Below, one piece after another: positions 39,157 to 48,531 of a stretch of DNA of 64,000 nucleotides. The DNA lies in contig QPMI01000220.1 of assembly GCA_004431415.1 (NCBI GenBank), positions 1 to 64,000 on the forward strand, written 5' to 3'. A program made the position numbers and the translations under genes. This DNA comes from Cyanophora paradoxa. Taxonomy: Eukaryota > Glaucocystophyceae > Cyanophorales > Cyanophoraceae. A model generated the notes under the pieces. The model had not been told where the DNA came from, did no database searches, and saw nothing but the letters and a program-made list of their open reading frames with translations. How positions within the stretch are numbered: the first letter of the stretch is position 1; each line of letters opens with the position of its first letter.

Positions 39157-41034
39157 ATGTACACCGCTGGATACAACAACGCCGTCTACTCGCCGGGGCG
39201 CGAAAACTATCAGTATGGTTCGCCGGTCGCTGTCGGCGGTGGGGCGACGAGCCCGTTGATGCAGCCTTCGTATAGCGCGTCCCCAGTTCAGGTGCTGCCG
39301 GTACCAGTCGCCTCGCCACCTGGGGCGTTATAACCGACCGCATGCAGCTTGACCCGCCTTCCGGTTCGACTTCCGCACGGCTCTCGACGCCCGGAGGCCG
39401 ACGCGGTGCGCTTGCATTCATTCGCTGCGCCTGTCGCGCAACAGAAGTCGCCCGCTTGGCGCCGGCGAGAGCCGCAGCGCCCGCCCGCTCCGCCGCTCAC
39501 ACCGAACTCGCAGAGACAAGGACATGGCTTGACCAGGTTCGGTTGTTCGTCAAAGTCGTCGAGGCGAGGTTCGTTCGAACGGCCGTCCCCGCGCGCGCGG
39601 CGGGCCCGAACCCGCCGCCGCAGGAATCTGCTCCGCGCAACGCCACGGGGCCCGCGCCGCAACCACGGCTACGTGTGAGCGCCCACAACCGCCGAGCACG
39701 CGCGTCCCGGACGGCTCTCTCTGATTCGAATCCGCGCAGCACGGTCACATACTCCGGCCAGGGTGCGCCGGCCCGCCCGCCCTCCGGCAGGGCCGGCAGC
39801 CGGCGCGCGGAGGCGAGCGAAGTGCGCGCGCGCATGCGCAGGGTACCAGACGAAGACGATCCGGAACAGCGAGACCCCGCGGTGGGAAAACACAGAGTTC
39901 CTCTTCATGATAACCGACCGAAACATATCCTTGAGAGCGCCCGCCGCCGCACCGCGCCCTGCCCCGCCAGGCTGCCTCGCCCGTCGCCCCGCCCCGCCCC
40001 GGGCCCGTGCCGCGCCCTTGACCCGCCGCGTGCTCACGACACGATCATTGAGGTGGAGCTGAGGAGCCAGCAGGGCGAGGCCCCCGACCGGTCCGACCCC
40101 ATACTCGGTCCGTCCCCGCCCCCCGCCGTCCCCGCCCCGCGACCCCGCACCGCTCACGGCGTGCGCCACTTCCATTTCCCTCCCCTCCTCCGGGGTACAG
40201 GCGTCATCAACCTGAACTTCTCGAACATGAAGTCGAACGAGGCGTACCGCTTCTGGTGCGCCCGGACAAACGACCACCGCCCACCCACCCCCGCCCATGC
40301 CCGACCGACGCGTACCCCCCCTCCCCCCCAGGTACGCGATGCAGCCGCCGAACGAGCCGCCGCGGGACCTCTCCTCTGAGGACATCTTCCTCGAGTGCGT
40401 CTACCCCCCTCCCCTCCCCTCCCCGGATGCCCAGCCGGCGCTTACCGCTCTGGGTTTAGGCTGTTCATCTTGGACGTCCCGCGCCTCGCGGAGGGCCAAA
40501 ACAGGTCCGCCTGGACCCGCGCGTTTCATCCGGTACCCCTCCGCCGAGCCGGGGCCGGGGCCGACGTCGAGCGCGCAGGAACTACGTCGATCGAATCCGG
40601 CAGCTCGAGGAGGAGAACAGGCAGCTCCTGCTGCAGGTCAGATCCCGCCTGGGGCAGAGCTTTTGGAAGGGTCGGGTTCGAATCCGGGCGGGGCGGCAGG
40701 CGGAGCAGGCGCGGCGGCAGAGCCCCGAGCAGTACGACGGGCTGGTCCACAAGCTCCGCGAGGAGATTGCCCTCCTCAAGACGCAGGTTCGAATACCCGG
40801 GGGGGCCCACTCGGGCTCGGATTCGGCGCCGCCCGCGGCCGACGCCCCGCGCAGGCCTTCGAGCAGCAGCGGCAACTGGCGGCGGCGGCGGCGGCGTCGC
40901 ACCTGGGGCCGCTCGGGCCTCAGTCCGCGCCGGCGGCCCCGGCGCAGCCGACGGGCCGCGTGAACGACCCGCGGAGCGCGGCGGCCTGCTGCCCCCTCGC
41001 CCGCGCCGGCACCGGCGACTGCCTCGTCTCCTAA
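39157..41034 (+). CDS. C2-domain protein with C-terminal coiled coil
   Basis: Likely membrane- or lipid-associating protein. Exon 1 is Tyr/Pro/Gly-rich (MYTAGYNNAVYSPGREN). A 47-bp intron (39301-39347) has a GTACCAG donor and TAACC before its acceptor. The C2 fold can be followed across exons: QVRLFVKVVEAR as strand 1, LSDSNPRSTVTYSG in place of the usual SDPYV, GYQTKTIRNSETPRWENTEF, and DTIIEVEL. Next come INLNFSNMKSNEAYRFW and YAMQPPNEPPRDLSSEDIF, then a coiled coil (RQLEEENRQLLLQ; EQYDGLVHKLREEIALLKTQ) and an Ala/Pro-rich tail ending at TAA 41032-41034. Some calcium-binding Asp positions of classical C2 domains are not obvious, so calcium dependence is doubtful. Splicing between 39.4 and 39.85 kb is uncertain. 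Confidence 0.6.
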
Positions 41035-41526
41035 GCCCGAAGGGGCCTCTCCGCCCTCTCCCCTCCGGCTCTGCTTGAATTCTGTGTTTGCATGTAGTGC
41101 TTAGATTCCGCGCATTCGAATTTCTATGCATTCGCGCATCCATGTGGGCCAGCGCTTCCCGGGTCCTTGCCTTGCAATAGCTCATGAGCAGGGGTTCAGG
41201 GCACAAAGAAGCTTCAAGTTCTCAGGATGACACATTGTTGACATGCGCGCTTAATGTCTGGAGTGAAAACTACTGCAAGCTATAGCTAAAATTTAAGATA
41301 CTATCAAAACGCAGGACTGTGTGAGCAAATGTCGTTAAGCTACCTTTCAAACTAAGAGACTGCTCTATTCCGAATCGCATCGGACTCGCATAGTTCTGTC
41401 CATTGCCAGCCGCTGGCTCGGCACGGCTCCGCGAGAAAGAGAGAAAGAGAGAGTGACGAAAAAGCTGCGGGGCGGGAAGAAGATAGTGCCCAGGCCCGGC
41501 CGCGTCTCGAGATGCTCACAAACAAG
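41035..41526. other. Convergent intergenic, no feature seen
   Basis: Between the C2-domain gene and the convergent HIG1 gene. AT-richer than the coding DNA, with a short GA-rich stretch (GAGAAAGAGAGAAAGAGAG, about 41432-41451). Nothing else recognised. Confidence 0.6.
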
Positions 41527-42072
41527 TTAAGCCTGCTTCGCCTCGCTAGACTTGGGCGCGGGCGCGGGCTTCGTGAGCGCCTGCGAGAGCGGGCAAGGCA
41601 GACGTGCGTTAGCGACGCGGTGGCGGGGCGGGGCGCCAGCGCGGGAGCGTGCCTGGTACATCACGCCACCGACGATGAGCGACAGAGTGGTCGCCTGGGC
41701 GGCAACACGCATGCCCATCGCCCTGCCGCGAAAGCGTTGGCGCGCGGCGCGCGGGCGCGTCGGCAAGCGGCGAACCGTGCGCTCTGCTGCGCGGAGCTGC
41801 CCTTCGAGCTCTTGAATGCTGCGCGACGACGTGAGCCACCGGGAGGCAGAAGAAAATCCCAAATGGCGCCAGCGCACCTCCCATCGCCAGCACGATTGCG
41901 GTCGCCGCAGCGGCCACTGCCGGGCGGGCGCGTTGGCGAAGAGAGAGGTAGAGGGCAGAAACAACGCACTGGGCACGAGAGGGGCTTTCTTGAACTCGTC
42001 CGCAAGCGAGCGCGACGTCTGGGTGCGCATGAAGCTGGTCTCCTCGTCGTTGTTGGGGGCGTTCGAGGCCAT
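41527..42072 (-). CDS. HIG1-domain mitochondrial inner-membrane protein
   Basis: Small protein of the HIGD/Rcf1 family, which associates with respiratory supercomplexes and cytochrome oxidase. ATG 42072 (MASNAPNNDEETSF); an in-frame ATG at 42153 is an alternative. Spliced exons give FKKAPLVP, MAAAATAIVLAMG (first membrane helix), AFKSSKGSSAQQSA, RAMGMRVAAQATTLSLIV (second helix) and GGVMYQ, then ALTKPAPAPKSSEAKQA. The pattern P.VP / helix / KxG.S.QQS / MR.RVAAQ / helix is that of the HIG1 domain, and the total of about 100 residues fits. The last intron begins with GC (after GVMYQ) and has GCTAAC before its acceptor. Identification rests on motif order rather than a search. Confidence 0.75.
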   Translation of the reverse strand: MASNAPNNDEETSFMRTQTSRSLADEFKKAPLVPSALFLPSTSLFANAPARQWPLRRPQSCWRWEVRWRHLGFSSASRWLTSSRSIQELEGQLRAAERTVRRLPTRPRAARQRFRGRAMGMRVAAQATTLSLIVGGVMYQARSRAGAPPRHRVANARLPCPLSQALTKPAPAPKSSEAKQA

Positions 42073-42390
42073 TGCTGCTGTTACCGATTGAACGGGCTGC
42101 TGGGAACTTGCTTCGGCGAAGCGGCGTCGAGCGCGTGCTGGGGAATGACGCAAAGATCAGGGGTACACGGCGCGCGCAGCCTTCGTGACGCCGCAGTGCA
42201 TTTACTTGTGCAGCCCCGCGCGCCGGCGCCGTTCTGCGCGCACAGTCGCGTTCAAATCAAGAGATCATGCTCATCGAATTCGAATGCAGATATTTAACGC
42301 GAATACGCCGTGACGAGGGCCTGGCTACTACGGGATCCGGAGCTGCTGCGTATACCGCACTACGGGAGCTGCTGCGCGCTTGCGGCGGTA
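42073..42390. other. Intergenic, upstream of HIG1 gene
   Basis: Short spacer between two minus-strand genes; presumably holds the HIG1 gene promoter and the 3' UTR of the upstream neighbour. No repeat or motif stands out. Confidence 0.5.
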
Positions 42391-44361
42391 CTAGTGGGCT
42401 AGCTCCTGGGCGAGTGGGCGATCGGGGGCGCCCTGAAGGGCTCCCCGTGGGCGTGCTGCGAGCCCCTGCTGGATCCGGAGTCCTCGTGGGAGCTGCCGGC
42501 GCCGCGAGGGGCGCCGGCCCCCGCGAGCGGCAGGTGGCCGTCCGGGGGGCCTGCGTGCACGGGCGCCGGGTGCGGCTGGCCGTGGCGGGGGCCGGGGACC
42601 TCCCCGCTCGTGCTGGGCCGGCGCATGCCCTGGAGCCTCTCGGGGCCCAGCAGGGAGACCGAGAGGGAGCGGGTGTACCCCGGCGCTGCCAGGTACTGCG
42701 CCGACGCCTTCCGTGCCAGGAAGCCGCCGCCCCCGAGGCAGGCCCCGTGATCCGCCTCCCCGGCTGGGGCGCGGGCGTGAGGGGGGTACGGGCTCCGCAA
42801 CGGGGGGCGGGGGAGGGAATCGGCTCACCTGAGTTGCGGCGGGTTGAGGAGGCGCGGGAGCCGCGGCGGGAGGGGGAGGGGGAGTTCGGCGAGGCGGGGG
42901 GGAGGAGGAGGGCGTGCGGCTCCTGGTGGGCCTCCGGGGCCCCGTGGCAGTGGATCGGCCCGACCTGCGCCGCCGCCTCAGATCTGAGCCCGAGAAAAGG
43001 GACCCGGCGGGAGCCGAGCGCGCACGTGGGAGCGGGTGGCCCACGCGACGCACTCCGCGCGCTTCTCCCGAAGCTTGCCGTACCTGCGGGGGGTACGCCT
43101 TTCGCAACGAGGGGCGGGCCCTGCCGGGGGCCCGGGGCAGGGCGGGGGTGCGCACATGCCGCGGAGCTCGCGGCCGACGATGGTGCGCTCGGGAAGGGCC
43201 TCCTTGGCGGGGGCCGGCGCCAGCGCCATCCGCTCCAGCCGCTGAAGCTCGTGCGCTGCGGCTCCTCGCCTCAGCTTTGGCTTCGGGCGGGGCGGGGCGG
43301 GGCGCGGGGCACCGATGCCGCCGATCTCGAACTCGCTGTACTTGGGGAGGACCTGCGGGGCCCCGGGGCTGAGACGGGCCGGGCAGGCCGGGGCCCCGGG
43401 CGCGGCGCACCACGGGGTGCTTGACGACGTAGGAGGCCGTCGGGCGGAGGAAGCCGGGGAGGGGCGCCGCGTGCGGCGACCCGAGGGGGTCCTGCGGCGC
43501 GGTGGCGGGGGGCGATCGGAGGGGGCGCGAAGAGCGGCTCCGGGGCGCGGGCGCACGGCGGGGCCCTCGGCGCCGTCGATGCTGCGGCGCGCGTCGGAGC
43601 GGTGGGAGCGCTGAGGGGAGAGCCGCGCGCGTCAGCCCGGGGAGGGTGCGGCGCCGTGAAGGGGGCTGGGGCCGGGGCACCCGGGGGACACGGACGCGGA
43701 GACCGGCCCGAGCCCCGCGGGGGCCGAGTCGGGCAGCGACTCCCAGCTGAGGCCCCGCCGCTCGGGGGCGGAGAGGGCGGAGCGGGCGGGGCCGGGGCCG
43801 GGCAGCGTGCCTGGCGGGGCGCGGCGGACGGCGACGGCGTGGGTCGGCTCGGGCCCCACCATCTTGTACCGCATCGCGTGGCCGCGCTCCCTGCGCGCGG
43901 GGCCGTCCGGTCGGCGGGGCCGGAGCGACGGGGTAGCGCGTGGGGCACCGGCGGCCGGCCTGGAGGGCCCCATGGTCATCTCGTCCAGCGCCGAGTGGGG
44001 CAGGCGCTCCCCCGGCGCCACGAAGAAGGCCGGGCGCCTGCGCGGGCGGGCGGGCAAGGCTTAGCCGGGGCGGGCGAGCGGGGCCGGGCCGGGCGATGCG
44101 CACCAGCCCTCGAGGCGGCAGGACTCGTCCCAGCGCGCGCCCGAGCGGCCCCGCGCCGTCGTCGCCCCGCCCGGCGCCGGCGCGGAATTGGCGGGGGCGG
44201 GCGCGGCGGCGGGGCCGAAGGAGCCTCGCCAGGCGGGGCCGCGGCGGTCCCCATGAGGATCCAGCCCGACTTCTCCGGCGCCCGGGCCGCCTCGGGCACG
44301 TCGCCACGCCCTGTACCCGGCCCCGCTCGGATGCGCCCGGAACGGCGCGAGGTACGGCGCG

Positions 44362-44398
<37 letters not shown>

Positions 44399-45282
44399 GG
44401 CGCACGCTCGCGCTTGGCCATCTGCTTCTGGTAGTAGAAAGGGTTGGTGTACTTGTGGAAGCGGGGGTCCATGCAGACGGCGATCCAGCTCTGCCAGCGC
44501 CGCAGCGCCCGCACGCTCTTCGGCTTGTTCCGCCGAGCCCGGATCTGCGTCAGCCAGAACCAGAGCATCCGGTCGATCCGCAGCCGCCGGTAGAACTCTG
44601 CACGCGGGGCGCCCCGCGGCCAGTCAGAGCGCTCGGCCGCGGGGCGGGGCCAGCAAGCAGCCGCGCGGTCGCACCGATCTCGTACTTCATCTGGGCGAAG
44701 AGCTTGCCGTCCTGGAGGCGGTCCAGGTCGTCCGTGAAGCTGTTCATAGCGGCGTGGTACTGCGCCTGCGGGCCCGATCGCTCAGCTCTGCGCCGGGGGC
44801 GCGCGGCCGCAGAAGACCCGCGCGCACCTCGGCGGCCTTGACCTCTTCATCGCTACGCGTCGCAATGACCTTGGCGAGCGCGTCACTCGAGTTGATCATC
44901 ACATCGCTGACTGCAGCGGGGCAGATCGGCCAGCATCAGATTGGAGCACAGGGCGCGGGGGCACTCGGCGGCGCACGCTCCGTCTTGGATTCCTTGCTGA
45001 GCACCTCCTTGAGCTGCAGGCGGGAGCTGCGGTCAGCGGCAGCGCCGGCGGTCCTACGGTCGCCGCGCGACAGCTAGGGTAATTCACGGCGATCACCGGC
45101 CCGCTTTGAAGCTTGATCTTGACGTCCTCGGGGACGACGCTTGCTTTTCTGTTGCGCACCGGGTCCAGCTGCGACAATGACTCCAGTGAGCAGAGGTTAC
45201 GAGGGAGGTCGCACGGCCTGCGCTGGGAGCGGCGGGCTCGAGCTGTAGTCACCAGGTTGAGAGCCGCCCCGAGGCGCGCCAT
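42391..45282 (-). CDS. Unidentified multi-exon protein, helical N-half and Pro-rich C-half
   Basis: I do not recognise this protein. The ATG is at 45282 (MARLGAALNL) and the stop at 42391-42393. Conserved-looking exons lie in the 5' half: LDPVRNRKASVVPEDVKIKL; SGPVIAVNYP; DVMINSSDALAKVIATRSDE; AAMNSFTDDLDRLQDGKLFA; QMKYEI; EFYRRLRIDRMLWFWLTQIR; RWQSWIAVCMDPRFHKYTNP and FYYQKQMAKRER. The Trp- and Arg-rich section is distinctive. After about 44.4 kb the product becomes Pro/Arg/Ala-rich with many candidate short introns, one holding a 34-base C run on the sense strand. Candidate exons RPAFFVAPGERLPHSALDEM and GWILMGTAAAPPGEAP are the best later pieces. No membrane segment seen. Function unknown. 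Confidence 0.5.
44363..44396. repeat. Homopolymer run, 34 G
   Basis: Longest G run in the window, in a probable intron of the minus-strand gene (C run on the sense strand) directly after the QKQMAKRER exon. Confidence 0.85.
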
Positions 45283-45679
45283 CGGGTCCTGCTAACCGCT
45301 GAGCCGCCGATTCAACACAGCTCCAACTAAGGCGCGTCACTCGGAGGGCTTTAGCTATGGCCCTCCTATGGGCTCTCCAGCATCATAGGGCTGCAAATTC
45401 CTGCAATCAAGGCCGCTGGAGCGTGGCTGGGCCGCTGCTCTAGCTTGGCCGGTTCAATGACCTGCGTTGGGCGGGTACACGCGTTGATCAATGGCCGGCT
45501 TCGCGGGGCCTCTGCCGGCCCTGGCAAGCGCAACGGGTACGCGCGCGGAGGTAGGATGGGCCGCGGGAACCTCGAGCTCGCACAGGGGCTGCGCTGGCAA
45601 GCCACGGCGAACCCAGCGCAACCCGCGCAAGGCATCTGCCCTAGCTAGCGTTCGCTTTCAAGCTGTAGCTCCGATAGCG
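45283..45679. other. Divergent spacer upstream of PrmA
   Basis: Lies between the ATG of the minus-strand gene (45282) and the chosen PrmA ATG (45680). An open frame from ATG 45491 runs in frame into PrmA and could be a longer targeting leader; otherwise this is promoter DNA. Confidence 0.45.
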
Positions 45680-47440
45680 ATGCCATTTGGATGCCGGCCG
45701 AATGCGGCGTCGCCGCGATCAGTCCCGCTCGCTCCCCGCGCGTCCCTCGCCGACGGCGATGCGTACGAGGACTATCCGGTGCGCGTGTTTGCTTCCTGAA
45801 GTCGCGCGAGCCTCCGGGGCTGGGCTTAGGCGGCCTGCCGCACGCATCTCAGCGGAACGTGGTGCGGTGGGGCCCGATCGACGCCGAGTCACTCCCCGTG
45901 ACGATGGAGATGCTCGTGGATTTCCTCGCCGAGCTCGGCGCCGAGTCCGTCGCCGTGCAGGTGGGAAAGAGCCGCCCGCGGGCGCCGTGCTCGCGTCGCC
46001 CTCAGCCTCCCGGCGCGGTCGCGCGCAGGACGCGATGGAGGGCACTTTGATGGAGCGCCAGATCCTGCACGACGCGGCGCCCCCGGAGAACAACCTCGGG
46101 GGCTGGGCGCGCCCCTCTCCCCGCCCCCCCGCCCCGCCCCGCCCCGCCCTCTCCGGCGCCCGTGACGCCGCGTGCGCCCGGCCGCGCGCAGCCCTCGGCC
46201 CGCGTCACTTTCCTCCTCGACGGTCCGTGCCCTTTCCTTCGATTCGCGGTACCCCGTACCCCCGGGGCCCACTCGGCGTACCCCCGCAGCGGAGCGGGAC
46301 GTGGCGGGCTTCCTGGAGCTCGTGACGGAGTCACTGGGGATGCCCGCCGCGCCCTTCGCCTGCGAGGCCGTCGACCTCGGCACCGACTGGGAGGAGGTCG
46401 CCCGCAACGCCGTCGAGTCCGTCCAGGCGCGCCGCCGTACCCCCCCATCCCCTCCCCCTCCTCTGCTCCAGTACCCCCCGCCCTTCGAGCGCGCACGCGT
46501 ACCCCGCGCAGGTGGCGGAGGACCTGTGGATCGTGCCGCCGTGGCGGGAGGCCCCGGACCCCGCCGCGACCTCCGTCCTGATTAACCCGGTACCCCTCCC
46601 AGGACCCCCGGTACCGCCCTTCCCTCGCTGACGCCGCGGCGCCGGAAGGGCGCGGCGTTCGGGACGGGGGGCCACGCCTCGACGCGCCTACCCCTGCGCT
46701 GGCTCGCCCGCCGCTCGTTCCCCCCCGGCTGCTCCGTCCTCGACGTCGGCACCGGCAGGCGCGCGTACCCCCCTCGCACTCCGCGCGTTTCCGTTCACGC
46801 GTACGCGCCTCCCAGCGGCGTGCTGGCGATCGCGGCGATCAAATTGGGCGCCGCCTCCGCCGTCGCCAACGACATCGACCCCAGCGTCCGCCCCTCGCCG
46901 TACCCCTGCCCCGGACGCAGCTGGAGAACGAACGTTCCCCGCAGGCCGTGGAGAACGCGCGGGAGAACGCCGCCCTGAACGGCGTCGCCGACCGGGTAGA
47001 GGTCCGCGGCGCAGTCAGCAAAGCGGCGATACCCCTCGTCCTGAAGCCGCGCGTACCGGTACCCTTCCCGCAGGTTGGCCTTCCGGGGGTGGAGGGCGCG
47101 CGGGCCTTCGACCTCGTCCTAGCTAACATACTCGCGCACGTCCATCTGCAGGCGAGCCGCCCGTACCCGTCTCCTCCCTTTCCCCTCCCTTCTGATGGCC
47201 TGCGCCGCTGCAGCTGAAGGACGAGATCGCGGCATGGACGAAGCCCGGGGGCACGCTCGTCATGTCCGGTCCGGCCCCGCCGGCCCCGCCTCGCCCGCCC
47301 CCTCCCGTTTGGAGCCGTACCCCGCAGGGATCCTGGGCCATGAGGCGGCGGGGGTACGGGACGCGTTCGCGCCGGCCTTCGACTTCGTGGAGGCGATCGT
47401 GTACGGCCAGTGGACCTGCCTCGTGATGCGCCGCCGCTGA
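45680..47440 (+). CDS. prmA: Ribosomal protein L11 methyltransferase (PrmA family)
   Basis: SAM-dependent methyltransferase that modifies ribosomal protein L11; in a eukaryote it should act in plastid or mitochondrion. ATG 45680 splices in phase through a 74-bp intron (45779-45852) from DAYEDYP to [16 protein letters not shown] 45491 is an in-frame alternative that would add a 63-residue leader. Key motifs across about eleven tiny introns: an N-terminal substrate-binding part ([53 protein letters not shown]), then [37 protein letters not shown] (SAM motif I), [28 protein letters not shown] (the catalytic N-I-L motif) and [10 protein letters not shown], ending at TGA 47438-47440. Four or five introns use GC donors (for example after NLGGW, ESVQ, DVGTG, and the HLQ exon). 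Confidence 0.92.
46759..46815 (+). other. GC-AG intron in PrmA gene
   Basis: 57 bp, begins GCGCGCG after the AG of the interrupted Ser codon and ends CCCAG. Removing it restores the invariant motif I, DVGTGSGVL, with no GT available at the junction. Confidence 0.85.
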
Positions 47441-47532
47441 CGACTTCGAGCTCGAGCCCTGCGTTACTAGTACTCTAGATTTCTGCCCCGCAGTCCGAAG
47501 TGCTTGACTTCCTGTACCGCTTCAAAAGACCG

Positions 47533-48359
47533 CTACCTTCCTGCAGCCTGATCGTGCCCCTGCCCTTGCCCCTGCCCCTGCGGCTGCGGCGCCCCGGCCC
47601 CGCCGCCGGCCCCGCCGCCCTGCGCGGCGGCGAAGGGCGCGCCGCTGCGCCGCTCTGGGGCGCCGGAGAGCGCGCCGATCGCCCGCATGAGCTCCGTGAG
47701 CGACGCGCGCGTCGCCTCTGCGCTGGCCACGTCCGCGTCGATCGCCGCGAACGCCGCCGCCGGCTTCCCCGCCGTCCTGCGCCCCGCCGCACGTCGGGCG
47801 CGCGCAGATGCGAGGCGGCGGGACGCGCGGCCGCGGGCGCGGCGCACTGCTCGCAGCTCTTGAAGACGGGGCTCTCTCGCGCCTCCCTGGAGAGCCGCTC
47901 CAGCTGCGCCCTGTGCCCCGCCTTGCCCTGCGCGCCCGCCCCTGTCAGCCGGCTGTCACGGTCGACTGCGGAACGAGGGGCGGGGCGGACGAGCGCGATG
48001 CAGAGGTGGTCGCAGGAGAGGTCGAACTCCACCACCCGCTGCCGCACCGTCTTCCAGGCGAGCGCCACCGGCGCCGTCCCCGCCTCCGCCGGGGCGCTCG
48101 AGCTGCGAGGCGGGCGGTGAGCTCGAGCCGGCCGCCGCGCGGCAGGCCTGCGCACCCAGAGGCCGCAGGCGACGGCGCAGGCAGCGGCTGCGGGAGCTGC
48201 GCCTGCTCGACCGTCTGGAGGCAGGCGAGTGCGACGGCCTGCGGCCCAGTGCGTTCAGCGCTGGGAAGGAGTACGAGCCGACGACGCCGCGCGCACGTCG
48301 AAGTTCTTCTTCACCGCGTGCACATAAGACTCGATTCCGGGTTGCTGCGCCGGCGGCAT
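47533..48359 (-). CDS. Small helical protein, tentatively Mediator MED29-like
   Basis: ATG 48357-48359 (MPPAQQPGIESYVHAVKKNF), stop 47533-47535. Exons joined by GTGCGC-type introns give a first helix continuing AVALACLQTVEQAQLPQPL, a Pro/Ala linker, a second helix WKTVRQRVVEFDLSCDHLC, then a C-terminal helix FAAIDADVASAEATRASLTE and a Gln/Gly-rich tail. The order of helices and the F..LCD.L-like stretch recall Mediator subunit 29, but the similarity is weak and I could not check it. It could equally be another small coiled-coil subunit. It faces the ALDH7A1 gene head to head (about 172 bp apart) and converges with PrmA (92 bp). Confidence 0.4.
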
Positions 48360-48531
48360 CGCGGGCGCTTGCTTGGCTGCTTGCAGCTGGTGCTTCGCGA
48401 TGACTCTGGATGCTCACGGCAGTTCACAGAGGTCGATGGAGGCGTTAGAGCGTTTCAGGGCGCAGTCGCCTTTCAGTTTCGCGTACCCGTGTCGAATCGG
48501 AAAAGAAGAGCGTCCAGCAGCGATCGACGTC

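Noticed and set aside
40660-40690. GGTTCGAATCC T-arm motif
   Set aside because: It lies within an intron of the C2-domain gene, and I could not extend it to an acceptor stem or D arm; TTCGAA is a common palindrome in this genome.
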